Below, piece after piece: positions 25,307 to 34,572 of a stretch of DNA of 64,000 nt. Numbering within the stretch: position 1 is the stretch's first letter; each line of letters starts with the position of its first letter. Location: positions 62,001-126,000 of the forward strand of contig JBAZPO010000008.1 in assembly GCA_041648175.1 (NCBI GenBank). The letters are read 5' to 3'. The notes under the pieces were generated by a model. The model ran no database searches. It had not been told where the DNA came from and was given only the letters and a program-made list of their open reading frames with translations. The DNA is from Desulfobaccales bacterium (lineage in GTDB: Bacteria; Desulfobacterota; Desulfobaccia; Desulfobaccales; 0-14-0-80-60-11). The position numbers and the translations under genes were made by a program.

Positions 25307-27865
25307 ATGGCATACAGAGGATATCGTTTCTGGGGGTTACTGGCTGTGGTTCTGGGGGCTCTCATGGTACTGACGCCTTCGCTGGCCAGCGCCAAGACCC
25401 GCACCTGCCCCCCCTTCTTTTTGAAGACCGACGACGGCAAGATCATCAATCCCCTTACCGGCGAAAATGCCGACCAGCCCTACAGCACGCGACAGACCTG
25501 CGGCTCCTGCCATAACTACGACCAGATCACCAAGGGCTATCACTTCCAGCAGGGTTGGAACAAGATCAAGGACGATTTCTCCAAAAAGAAACCCTGGGTC
25601 TTGTCCGACGGCATGATGGGGAAGTTCTGACCGCCCTCTTTTCGCCAGTTGGCGAAAAAGCACAACCAAAATCCCGATGAAATCGACCTGACCCCCTTCG
25701 CCTTTGCCGCGGCGGGCGACCCCAAGATGCCGGGAGTGCCCGGCTGCGGCGGCTGCCATCCCGGCGGCGGCGGTATGGAGTTTGACCGCGACGGCAAACG
25801 GTTCGACAAGCGCCTGGCGGCTGAACCTCAACTGGCCCAAACTCTGGACGGCGATTACTACCAGAGCAAGTGGGACAAAACCGGCGTTATCGAGGCCGAC
25901 TGCTTCATCTGCCACCTGCCAGGCTACAATTTCAAGGAACGCAATAACCAACTGCAGTCCCTGAACTTCAAGTGGGCCACGGTGGCGGCTTCGGGCGTCG
26001 GACTGGTGAGCGGCACCGTCAAAGAAGGTGTGCCGCCCAAAGTAGCGTACAACAAGCGCCTGTTCAATGAAGACGGCAAGATCGTTGTGGACCTCTCCTA
26101 TCCTCCGCCGGCTGAAAATTGCGTTTTCTGTCACGGCCTCGCGGACGTGAAGAAGCGGGGCTTCTCCTGGAACGACCGGATCAACCCTGACGTCCATAAC
26201 TTGCAGGGCATGAATTGCGCCCACTGCCACCCGTCCGTTGAAGACAAAAAACTGAAGGTCACCAAGATTGAGCACAACTTTGCCAAGGGCCATGAGTTTG
26301 TCTCCACGGTGGCGGACAACCTGGACAACACCATCAAGACCTGCAAGGAATGTCATGAATCGGGCTATATGGGCGCCACCCGGCCCCAGCACCTGTCCAT
26401 CCGGCCCAACCACCTGGACAAGCTGTCCTGCGAGGTCTGCCACATTCCGGCCTTGCACCGGGCGGGCTTCGAAGGCTTTGATGTCACCACCGGCCAGATG
26501 GTAAACTACCCGAAGCTCGGGGCCAAAAAGATCGGGGAGGAGTTCACCTGGCAGCCGGCCTTCCAGCGGGACGAACACGGCAAGCTTTGGCCGGTGAATC
26601 GGTTCAACTCGGTTTTCTTTACTAATCAGGACAAGGACGGCATCAATTATCCCCTGTTTGCCCGGGAACTGAAAAAAGGCTACGAAAAGGCTAAACCTCA
26701 ACTCAACCCCAAAAATCCCATGAAACCGGAAGTGCACACGCCGGAGCAGATCAAGATCGTCCTGACGGCGTTTTCGGAGACGCTGAAGGGGGACAAGCGG
26801 TTCCAGCAGGTCAAGCCGTACTACCACAAGGGCGGCATGATGCACTTCTTAAACGACAAGGGCGAGGTGGTGAGCGGCAAGGACACCACCTGGGCCGGCC
26901 AGCTTGAGGGCTTCAATATCAACCACAACGTAGCCCCGGTGAGCCAGGCCTTAGGAGCCAACGGCTGCGGCGACTGCCACTCGGATACGGCCCACATGTT
27001 TAAAGGCCAGATCGTCACCGACATGTTCGGACCTGACGGCAAACCGGTGACCATCAGTTCCGGCCGGCTCTTCGGTTGCCAGCCCTGGGCCTTCACCTTT
27101 AATCAGATTCACCAGATCTATCTGACGCCTTATGTGAGCTGGGTCATCTTGCTCCTGGTCTTTGTCCTGGTGCTGCATTACACCGGGCAAGGCCCCAAGG
27201 TGGCGGATTTCTACGCCGCGCCCGGCGAAATCCAGCGGTTCAGCCTGGCGGAGCGCTGGACCCACCTGGTTCGCATGGTCACCTTCCTGATCCTGTTCTT
27301 TACGGGCTACATCTTCTTCTACAACAATGTCACCATGCTGCGGATGTTCTTCGGTTCGCAAGGTTCCGCAGTCATCATCCACTGGGTGGCTGGCCTCATC
27401 TTCGTGGCCGCCTCCATTGTCAGTCTCGTGCTGTGGTACAAAGACGCCGGATTCGTGAGCTACGATAAGGAATGGCTGAAAAAGCGCGGCGGCTATATCG
27501 GCGGCAAAGAAGTTGAGGTCCCGGCGGGGAGGCTTAACGCCGGCCAGAAGATTTTCTTCTGGCTCTCGGTGGTCCTCTCCCTCATTATGGGGATAACCGG
27601 CATCCTGCTCATCTTCAAGGCCAGCCTGCCGTTGACCCTTAACTGCTTTCTGTCCACGGTCCACGGCTTCTTCGCCATCATCTTCGTGGCCACCATCATC
27701 GCCCACGCCTACTTGGGAACCATCGCCAACCCCGGCACCTGGAGCGCCATGGTGGACGGCAAGGTGAGCCGTCTGTGGGCCAAGAAGCACCACTCGGAGT
27801 GGTACAAGGAGATGAGCGCCGGAGAAAAGCCGGCTGCAAAGCAGGATAAGCCGCCAGAATCCTAA
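25307..27865 (+). CDS. Selenocysteine-containing octahaem cytochrome c fused to cytochrome b (CbcL-like)
   Basis: One 852-residue frame if UGA 25628-25630 is read as selenocysteine 108. An N-terminal signal peptide ends at SLASA. Eight CxxCH haem sites follow: CGSCH before the UGA, then CGGCH, CFICH, CVFCH, CAHCH, CKECH, CEVCH and CGDCH. The last 240 residues hold about five membrane helices with His residues in WTHLVRM, IIHWVAG, STVHG and IIAHAYLG that could bind two b haems. The layout resembles CbcL-type inner-membrane quinol:cytochrome c oxidoreductases, which feed electrons to periplasmic carriers. AAGGAG precedes ATG 25307. Both sides of the UGA are in the same frame with no other stop, and a hairpin begins 8 bases after it. 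A restart after the UGA would lack the signal peptide and first haem. A single TGG-to-TGA change (Trp) is the main alternative. Confidence 0.82.
25628..25658 (+). promoter_or_regulatory. UGA codon with bacterial SECIS-like hairpin
   Basis: After UGA (25628-25630), eight bases lead to a perfect 8-bp stem, TTTTCGCC (25639-25646) with GGCGAAAA (25651-25658), closing an AGTT loop. The loop G lies 18 bases past the UGA, inside the range for bacterial SECIS elements, and the loop contains the expected GU. SelB binding is inferred. Confidence 0.7.
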
Positions 27866-27871
27866 CCAGGT

Positions 27872-27903
27872 GGCCGGGGCCTGAGCGTATCAGGCCCCCG
27901 GCC
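27872..27903 (+). terminator. GC-rich hairpin after the cytochrome
   Basis: GGCCGGGGCCTGA pairs with TCAGGCCCCCGGCC seven bases after the stop. There is no T-run. The remaining spacer to 28146 shows no gene. Confidence 0.65.
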
Positions 27904-28146
27904 TGCGAACGATTGGCGATTATTTTAACTCAAGGGGTGGCCCACAGGGTCGCCCCTACCATCTGTTCTGACCACATCCCATACCTGACCTTCGATCGGC
28001 CACCTAAAAAAATCTGTCTGCTCCCGTCAATCTATGACAATTGTGGTGTTTTTCCTGGGGTTGTGTTAAATTTCCCTTAAGACTCCTCCCATGCGATGGG
28101 GAGCTTGGATCCAAGGATTTGGACCGAGACTTAAGGAGGGAAGAGG

Positions 28147-28764
28147 ATGGATTGTCTGCCACACACCCAGGGGGCCATGGTCGCCCCTGAGCCTGCCCAA
28201 GGGCTGAAATTCACTCAGGCTTTGGACCATATGCACGAGGAACTGGGAGGAGTGCTGGCCCAGATTACTCCCGATATGGCCGAGACCCTCATCAAGGAAC
28301 TGGAAACCGCACCTCGCATCTTCGGCTGCGCTGCGGGCCGCTCGGGATTTATCCTCCGGGGCTTTTTGATGCGGCTGATGCACTTGGGTTTCACCGTTTA
28401 TTCCGTGGGGGAGACTATTACCCCCCGGGTCCGCCCCAATGACCTGCTCATCGTCATGTCCGGCTCCGGCGAGACCGCCCAACCCCGGGAGATGCAGCGC
28501 CGGGCCAATCAGGCGGAAGCCCGTACTCTGGCCCTGACCACTCATGCGGCCTCCACCATCGGCAAAGAAGCCCAGGTCACCATCACCGTTCCCGGGACCA
28601 CCAAACTGACCCTGAACCGGGAAGCCAATTCGGTGCAGTGCCCGGGCAGCCTCTTCGAACAGGCTACTTTCTTCTTCCTGGAAGCGGTGGTGCTGATCCT
28701 CTACCAGCGGCGCCTAGGCCGCAACCGGGGCGAAGTCCTGGACCGCCACGCTGATTTGGAGTAG
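28147..28764 (+). CDS. hxlB: 6-phospho-3-hexuloisomerase
   Basis: A 205-residue SIS-domain isomerase that converts D-arabino-3-hexulose 6-phosphate to fructose 6-phosphate. The SIS core reads GCAAGRSGFILRGFLMRLMHLG, with residues split by the substrate loop, then VYSVGETITPRV, LLIVMSGSGET and NSVQCPGSLFEQATFFFLEA near the end. AAGGAGG stands ahead of ATG 28147. The partner synthase is encoded 260 bases downstream, fused to an RraA domain. The pair supports the ribulose monophosphate route, used for formaldehyde fixation or, in reverse, for pentose synthesis. Confidence 0.9.
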   Translation: MDCLPHTQGAMVAPEPAQGLKFTQALDHMHEELGGVLAQITPDMAETLIKELETAPRIFGCAAGRSGFILRGFLMRLMHLGFTVYSVGETITPRVRPNDLLIVMSGSGETAQPREMQRRANQAEARTLALTTHAASTIGKEAQVTITVPGTTKLTLNREANSVQCPGSLFEQATFFFLEAVVLILYQRRLGRNRGEVLDRHADLE

Positions 28765-28818
28765 GGGCAGGGATTAGGGGTTAGAGATTAGGAACCAGGA
28801 GGTTGAGGTTCAGCCAAA

Positions 28819-28953
28819 ATGGGGCACGAAGTGCGCTCTTTCAAAGATTTAGTGGCCTGGCAGAAATCCATGGCCCTCGTTACCGAAGTTTATCGCGCCA
28901 GCCAAGGGTTTCCCAAAGAAGAAATCTTTGGACTGACCAGCTATCCGCATTGA
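28819..28953 (+). pseudogene. Truncated four-helix-bundle (S23/IVP-like) gene
   Basis: A 44-codon frame reads VRSFKDLVAWQKSMALV, TEVYRASQGFPKEEIFGLTS, then stops. This is the N-terminal third of the four-helix-bundle family found in 23S rRNA intervening sequences, which normally continues LTSQIRRAAVSIPSNIAEG. The rest is missing. The fragment is flanked by an inverted copy of the word TTAGGGGTTAGAGATTAGG (28774-28796 and about 28970-29000), which suggests a repeat-mediated deletion. Confidence 0.7.
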
Positions 28954-29023
28954 AAAAATCATCCCCAATATCTAACCCCTAATCTCTATTCCCTAATCTC
29001 TGGGTCCATAAGGAACAACAATC

Positions 29024-30313
29024 ATGCCTCCAATATTGCAACTCGCATTAGACTTCGTGGATTTGCACCGGGCCGTGCGCGTGGCCGAACTGGCCGTACC
29101 CGCCGGGGTGGATTGGGTGGAAGCCGGGACACCCCTTATCAAGAGCGAGGGTCTGGATGCGGTGCGGGAGCTAAAAAGGCTCTTTCCCGGCAAGACAATT
29201 GTGGCCGACATGAAGATTATGGATGCGGGGCGCATTGAAGTGGAGTCCGCAGCCAAGGCCGGAGCTCAAATCATCGACGTCCTGGGTACGGCCACCGACG
29301 CCACCATCGAGGAATGCATCCAGGCCGGGAAGAATTACGGCGCCAAAATTGCGGTAGACTTGATCGCCGTGGCCGATCCCGTGACCCGGGCCCGCCAGGT
29401 TGAGGCCTTAGGGGCCGATTATATCGCGGTGCACGTGGCCATCGACGAGCAGATGCGGGGCCGCGATCCTTTTGCCATCCTCTATGAGGTCAGCCAGGCG
29501 GTGCACCTTCCCGTGGGGGTGGCAGGCGGCATCAACTCCGAAACCGCGGCCGCGGCCATCGCCCACGGGGCCGCCTATGTTATCGTGGGCGGCGCTATCA
29601 CCAAGGCTTTAGATCCTGCCATAGCCACCATGGAGATTCGCCGGGCCCTGGATGAAGGTGCGGTCATCCCCACGACATTGTTCAAGCGGGGCGGCGAGGC
29701 AGAGATTCACCGGGTGCTTTCCATGGTGTCCGCGGCCAATCTCTCGGACGCCCTGCATCGGGGCGGGGTGTTGCAAGGCTTGCGGGCCCTGTTCCCGGGG
29801 TGCCGCCTGGCAGGCCGGGCCTTGACGGTGCGCACCTATCCCGGCGATTGGGCCAAACCGGTGGAGGCCATCGACGTCGCCCAACCGGGGGATATTCTGG
29901 TGATCGACGCAGGCGGCGTAGGGCCGGCCATCTGGGGCGAACTGGCCACCCATTCGGCCATCCAACGGGGCGTGGGCGGGGTGGTCATCGACGGGGCCAT
30001 TCGGGACACAGGCGATATCGTCAAGCTGGGCTTTCCGGCCTTCTCGCGCCTGGTGATGCCCAACGCCGGAGAGCCCAAGGGTTTCGGGGAAATCGGCGTA
30101 CCCATCCGGGTCGGCGGCCTCAAGGTGGAGTCCGGCGACTGGCTCCTGGGAGACGACGACGGCGTCGCGGTTCTGCCCCAGAAGATCGCCGTGGAATACG
30201 CCAACCGGGCCATGGACGTTTTGGAAAAAGAAAACCGCATCCGGGAAGAAATCAAAGAAGGCCGCACTCTGGCTCAAGTGACGGATTTGCTCCGTTGGGA
30301 AAAGAAGGTCTGA
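29024..30313 (+). CDS. hxlA: Fused 3-hexulose-6-phosphate synthase / RraA-like protein
   Basis: The 429-residue fusion has an OMP-decarboxylase-fold synthase at about 1-210 (LALDFVDLHRAV, the catalytic VADMKIMDAG, and VAGGINSETAAAAI). An RraA/HMG-aldolase-like domain follows at about 225-425 (SAANLSDALHR, VVIDGAIRDTG with the catalytic Arg-Asp, GDDDGVAVLP). The first domain joins formaldehyde to ribulose 5-phosphate or reverses this. The second domain's family includes 4-hydroxy-4-methyl-2-oxoglutarate aldolases and RNase E inhibitors. The fused form is known in some archaea and anaerobic bacteria. It lies just downstream of hxlB, separated by a pseudogene and repeats. Confidence 0.88.
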   Translation: MPPILQLALDFVDLHRAVRVAELAVPAGVDWVEAGTPLIKSEGLDAVRELKRLFPGKTIVADMKIMDAGRIEVESAAKAGAQIIDVLGTATDATIEECIQAGKNYGAKIAVDLIAVADPVTRARQVEALGADYIAVHVAIDEQMRGRDPFAILYEVSQAVHLPVGVAGGINSETAAAAIAHGAAYVIVGGAITKALDPAIATMEIRRALDEGAVIPTTLFKRGGEAEIHRVLSMVSAANLSDALHRGGVLQGLRALFPGCRLAGRALTVRTYPGDWAKPVEAIDVAQPGDILVIDAGGVGPAIWGELATHSAIQRGVGGVVIDGAIRDTGDIVKLGFPAFSRLVMPNAGEPKGFGEIGVPIRVGGLKVESGDWLLGDDDGVAVLPQKIAVEYANRAMDVLEKENRIREEIKEGRTLAQVTDLLRWEKKV

Positions 30314-30380
30314 TTAACCATGTCGAAATGTAGTGGTGTGTTGCACAATTAAAGTGGCCCTAGATATGCGGTTTTTTTTA

Positions 30381-30451
30381 TCCCCTTTCCTAAAGGGGGG
30401 CAGGGAGATTTTTATAACTCCCTGAAATCCCCCTTTTTCAAAGGGGGACTT
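30381..30451. repeat. Two CCCC/GGGG hairpin repeats
   Basis: TCCCCTTTCC-taa-AGGGGGG at 30381-30400 and AAATCCCCCTTTTT-CAAAGGGGGACTT at 30425-30451. The second is the same word as 25010-25044. Together they probably also terminate the hxlA-rraA transcript. Confidence 0.65.
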
Positions 30452-30499
30452 AAGCTACTAAATCCAGCTACCCCGACCTAATTTAATGTCCAGCTAATT

Positions 30500-32014
30500 A
30501 TGATTCGGACCACTAGTAAGGCTTTATTGGCCTTAAGCTCCTTCATGCTCATGGGGTTTCTGGTTTTCTATCCCGCCCTCAGGGTCGGTTTTTTGGGGGA
30601 TTTTGCCGGAGACCTTTATGGAAGCCAGCAAAATTGGTTTAATTTTGCAGCGTACCAATGGAACTTTTATGTTCCCGCTATGGCGATTTATTCCGGCCTC
30701 TATAAAACCTTTCAGTTATTTCCTCTGCCCTATCATGTCGTTCATCTAGCGTTGATATTCATCAATGCTTGGCTGGTATACGTGCTGGCCCAAGAATTAG
30801 AATTTGAGTCCTGGCAATGTTGGGTCGCCGGGCTCCTGGCGCTTTTCAACTCCACCGCGTTCGAGACCTATTTCTGGTTGAGCACTATTCCTAAGGTCTT
30901 GGCCACCAGTTGCGGATTGGCCGCCTTGATCTGTCTGATTCGTTTGCGGCAAAAGAGAGCCTCAATTTGGGGTTGGGGCTACTTGATCATGGTGACCATA
31001 GGGATGTCCCTGGAATCTACCGGCTTGATCCTCCCTTTATTGGGACTGTGCCTGGACACCTATTACCGGCCCTGGAGGGTCTCCGAAGCGGATAAGGTTA
31101 CTCCCCTTTCAGGCCTCAGGCTGCATTTCTGGAGTTTCGGCAGCGCGGGGATTTTTTTGCTGATCCGCCATTTTCTTGGTATTAAACCGTACGTTACGAA
31201 TATCCCCATGCTCAAGAAATATCTAACTCTGACCAGAACGATCTTTAGCACCTTTTTCCATGGGCTCTCTGAACCTTTCTTGTTTGTCGTCGAAGGCATC
31301 ACTCCAGTCTCTATAATGCTGGTTATGGTGTTATTGATTGTTTTAATGGGGGTCTGGTATGTCAAGCAAGGACCGGAAAAAAGACGCTTTACTGCCCTGT
31401 TGCTGTTGTGGGTAGGGGCTTGCTTGCCCCATACCATCGGGGCCAATTTTCAATCCCGCTATCTCTATTTCCCAGGAATATTCGCTGCCCTGGTATTGGC
31501 GGACCTACTGGGAACTTTGAGGCTGCGCCTCTATGCCCGGAAGTTTGTCTGGTTGTTCATTTCACTGGTTATCATCGGATATCTCGCCACGGACCTCTAC
31601 GCCTTCCACCAGTCAATAAAATACTATATGGAGGCTACCCGGATTTATGATGCCGGTATCCAAAAAATAAGGAGTAACTTACCCGAGAAGCCGGACGGCA
31701 TTCGTCTGGTTTTGGTTGATTTCCCTGATAGTATCAGCCGCCCTCGTACCACTCGCCGGGGTCATATAGACGGATATCGCATATTAGTTTTCCGCAATGC
31801 CCTCCCCTGGCACATGAGGTTGCTTTATCAGAACTCCAATTTAAATGTGACCTTATTAAAATTATCGGATCAAGACGGTGATGATAACCCTGAACCTTTA
31901 GGAACTCCCGCCAGTCCGGAGCAGTTAGCCAAACTGTTAGCTTCCCCGCAAACTATGACATGGCAGTACTTACCGGGGAATCCTGAAAATTTTGTCTTGA
32001 ACCCCAAACCTTAA
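30500..32014 (+). CDS. Polytopic membrane protein, likely GT-C glycosyltransferase
   Basis: A 504-residue protein with about eleven membrane helices and a soluble C-terminal 110 residues. The first extracellular loop GFLGDFAGDLYGSQQNWFNF has the acidic Asp pair expected at a GT-C active site. No closer family was recognised. Its base composition is more AT-rich than its neighbours, as is common for O-antigen or surface-glycan genes acquired by transfer. It has no partner glycosylation genes around it. The start is ATG 30500, without a strong ribosome binding site. Confidence 0.6.
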   Translation: MIRTTSKALLALSSFMLMGFLVFYPALRVGFLGDFAGDLYGSQQNWFNFAAYQWNFYVPAMAIYSGLYKTFQLFPLPYHVVHLALIFINAWLVYVLAQELEFESWQCWVAGLLALFNSTAFETYFWLSTIPKVLATSCGLAALICLIRLRQKRASIWGWGYLIMVTIGMSLESTGLILPLLGLCLDTYYRPWRVSEADKVTPLSGLRLHFWSFGSAGIFLLIRHFLGIKPYVTNIPMLKKYLTLTRTIFSTFFHGLSEPFLFVVEGITPVSIMLVMVLLIVLMGVWYVKQGPEKRRFTALLLLWVGACLPHTIGANFQSRYLYFPGIFAALVLADLLGTLRLRLYARKFVWLFISLVIIGYLATDLYAFHQSIKYYMEATRIYDAGIQKIRSNLPEKPDGIRLVLVDFPDSISRPRTTRRGHIDGYRILVFRNALPWHMRLLYQNSNLNVTLLKLSDQDGDDNPEPLGTPASPEQLAKLLASPQTMTWQYLPGNPENFVLNPKP

Positions 32015-32175
32015 TTGTCCCGTTTTTCATAGAGAAGAGAAAAGGTTCCATTGAAGTCATTACCAACAGCATCTAACAGATACCTTCTCTCTTTTAAGGA
32101 CTTTTTAGGAATAATCCGGGTTAAAAACCCCATCAAGAAATTCCCCGCAATTAATTTTTTCACCAGAGGCGCTCG

Positions 32176-34050
32176 ATGAACGGGCCATTTTCCAATCTTC
32201 CCAAATGTGCTATTATTTCAATTATGTGGAGAAAGAACAAGGTCGGTAGCAAGCTCTTAGGGGTCACCCTGTTGTCCCTGCTGGTGGCTTTGGTGGGTCT
32301 GCTCCTGGTGATGCAATACTTGGCCACCCGGCAAATCCTGGAATGGCACCGTCAACGGGTGGAGTTGGTGGGTCGCCTTGTACTGGCGGAATACCGAGAG
32401 AAACTCCAACGGGTTGAGCAGGCAGCCAATCTCCTGGCCGACAACCCCACATACGGGGAGCTACTGGCTACCGGCAATGCAGAGGCCTTGCGGCGCTTGG
32501 TAACTCCCATGATGATTGCCACCGGGCTCCACATCCTCACTATTACTGACTATCAGGGGGTCATCCAGGTGCGGGTCCACGACCCCGAGGGTATGGGTGT
32601 CAATATTTCCGGCAATCCCTTGGTGCGTGCCGGTCTTCAAGGTAAAGAAGCCTCTCGCATGACCCAGTGGAAAGATTCCATTGCCTTGAGCGCCTCGTCC
32701 CCCATTCGCTACGACAACAAGGTAGTGGGGGTGATTCTTACCGGCCTCCTCATTGACAAGGGTTTCGTGGAGTCTCTGACGCGCCCCGGGGCCGAGGTGG
32801 CCATCTTCTTCGGTAATCGCCTGGTGGTCAATTCCTTTAAAGACCTGTCCGAGAGCGCCCTAAATCAGCTCCAGCGCCACCGCGACCTGGCAATCAAGGG
32901 GCAAGGGCTGGAACAGGCCCAGCGGCTCCAACTGGGGAATGAGGACTATACCATCACTTATCTCCCCTTGGAAGAAGTCGATCAACCCTGGGAAAGCCTG
33001 ATCGTGGTGGGGGTCAGCCGGCGAGAGCTGGAACCGACGCTCATGACCCTGAAGCTGATCATCTTCGGGGTGGGAGGGGCTGCGGCTGTGATCGGGGGGC
33101 TTCTCAGTTTCTGGCTGTCCTCCGGGATGCGCCGCCAGATAGCCCATTTATCCGAAGGCACTCGGAAAGCTACACTGGAGGAACTGGCTGGAGATATCCC
33201 GGTGACCAGTCACGATGAGTTGGGGGAACTGGCCGAATCCTTCAATGCCATGATCCGGGCCCTGGGGGAAAAGACCCGGCTCCTCCAGGAAGAGCGGGAT
33301 CGCGTTGCCGCCAATGCCGATTTTCTCTCCATGATCGTCCACGACATCAAGGCTCCCCTGACCGGGGTGCGCCTCACTATCGAGGCCCTGGAGGACGAAA
33401 CTCTGCCTCCTGAGATTCATCACAAGTTGCAAGGCATCATAGAACGGAGCGAAGGCCTCCTCCTGCACCTCCACAATGTTTTGGACTTAAGCCGGTTTGA
33501 ATCCGGGCGCCTGGCCTTAAGACCCGAGCCGGTTCCTCCTGGCTTTATCATCCAGCGTCTGCTCCATCACTTCGGGGCGCTGGCCCAGCACCAGGGGGTG
33601 AATCTAGTGGCCCCGCCGCCACCGAACCTGCCCGCCATCATGGTTGATGAGCCTTCCCTGGATCGCGTCTTGGCCAATCTTTTGGTCAACGCCCTGGCCG
33701 CGACGCCCCGAGGCGGCAAAATCCAGGTGCAAGCTCTCCCTGCCCATGACCACGGGGAAGTTGAACTTGTCGTGGCGGATACGGGCTGTGGCCTGAGCCT
33801 TGAGGAACAGGAGCACCTGTTCGAAAAATACCGCCTTTCCCGTCACAAGAATAACGGCTCAGGGTTAGGGCTCTATATCTGCAAGACTCTAGTCGAGGCC
33901 AACCAGGGGCGTATCTGGTTGGAGAGCACTCCCGGTCACGGCGCGGCTTTTCACCTGTCTTTTCCCGCTGCCCAGGAAGACTTAGAATCGGCAGGCTCAG
34001 AGGAAGAGGCGCGGGTGGCCTCGAAAATCTCCAGCCCTGACTTGCATTAA
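32176..34050 (+). CDS. Membrane sensor histidine kinase
   Basis: A 624-residue kinase. A membrane helix (about 27-48) leads to a large Cache-type sensor domain (about 50-285), a second membrane helix (about 293-315), HAMP (about 316-370), the dimerisation H-box MIVHDIKAPLTGV with His389, and an ATPase domain with NLLVNA, VADTGCGL and GSGLGLYIC. The ligand is probably an extracellular small molecule. ATG 32176 has AGAGGCG upstream; ATG 32224 is an alternative. The receiver gene 130 bases downstream is its likely partner. A Glu-rich tail follows the catalytic domain. Confidence 0.9.
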   Translation: MNGPFSNLPKCAIISIMWRKNKVGSKLLGVTLLSLLVALVGLLLVMQYLATRQILEWHRQRVELVGRLVLAEYREKLQRVEQAANLLADNPTYGELLATGNAEALRRLVTPMMIATGLHILTITDYQGVIQVRVHDPEGMGVNISGNPLVRAGLQGKEASRMTQWKDSIALSASSPIRYDNKVVGVILTGLLIDKGFVESLTRPGAEVAIFFGNRLVVNSFKDLSESALNQLQRHRDLAIKGQGLEQAQRLQLGNEDYTITYLPLEEVDQPWESLIVVGVSRRELEPTLMTLKLIIFGVGGAAAVIGGLLSFWLSSGMRRQIAHLSEGTRKATLEELAGDIPVTSHDELGELAESFNAMIRALGEKTRLLQEERDRVAANADFLSMIVHDIKAPLTGVRLTIEALEDETLPPEIHHKLQGIIERSEGLLLHLHNVLDLSRFESGRLALRPEPVPPGFIIQRLLHHFGALAQHQGVNLVAPPPPNLPAIMVDEPSLDRVLANLLVNALAATPRGGKIQVQALPAHDHGEVELVVADTGCGLSLEEQEHLFEKYRLSRHKNNGSGLGLYICKTLVEANQGRIWLESTPGHGAAFHLSFPAAQEDLESAGSEEEARVASKISSPDLH

Positions 34051-34180
34051 CGGGGATGTCTCAGATAAAATAACAGATATTTGAGCCATTTTCCCCACAT
34101 GCCACCGAAATTTCCTGCCCTTTAGGAGGGATGGCTAACTCTTACCGTGCACGCTATGTGCTGGTCGATGGGAGTTGTCA

Positions 34181-34561
34181 GTGGACCCGAGCCCCTGGAT
34201 TTTAGTGATCGATGATGAGCGCTGGATCCGGGAAGCCCTGGTGTCAATCCTGGGTCGCGCCGGTTACCAGGTCACGACCCGGGACGGGTTTGACCAGGAA
34301 CTGGAAGCCGGTCACTTCCCTCAGCGCTATGAGGTGGCCGTGTTGGATTATCACCTGCCCCACCTCAACGGCCTGGAGGTAGCCAGGCGCCTGAAACAGT
34401 TCCAACCGGATTGCCGCATCGTCATGATTTCTTCCGAATTACCCCACCTACCGGAACTTGCCGGCCTGGAAGGCGTGGTGGACCGGTTTCTGGCCAAACC
34501 CTTTTCCAAGGACACCATTTTAGAGGTAATCGCCCAGCTTTGTCCCTCCCCGGTGACGTAA
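34181..34561 (+). CDS. Single-domain response regulator
   Basis: A 126-residue receiver with a complete active site: VIDDE acidic pocket, Asp56 in AVLDYHLPHLNG, switch Ser in VMISSE and Lys in FLAKPFSK. There is no output domain, so it acts by protein contact or in a phosphorelay. GGGAG six bases before GTG 34181 fixes the start; the in-frame TTG at 34175 is less likely. The upstream histidine kinase is its probable partner. tilS starts 11 bases after its stop. Confidence 0.88.
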   Translation: MDPSPWILVIDDERWIREALVSILGRAGYQVTTRDGFDQELEAGHFPQRYEVAVLDYHLPHLNGLEVARRLKQFQPDCRIVMISSELPHLPELAGLEGVVDRFLAKPFSKDTILEVIAQLCPSPVT

Positions 34562-34572
34562 ACCTCGCATTT

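Noticed and set aside
25337..26845. 502-codon minus-strand frame opposite the cytochrome
   Set aside because: Same GC-bias artefact. The plus strand has eight CxxCH motifs.
25649..27865. Separate downstream cytochrome gene starting at TTG 25649
   Set aside because: It would lack a signal peptide, a ribosome binding site and the first haem. Its phase matches the upstream piece exactly, so read-through is favoured.
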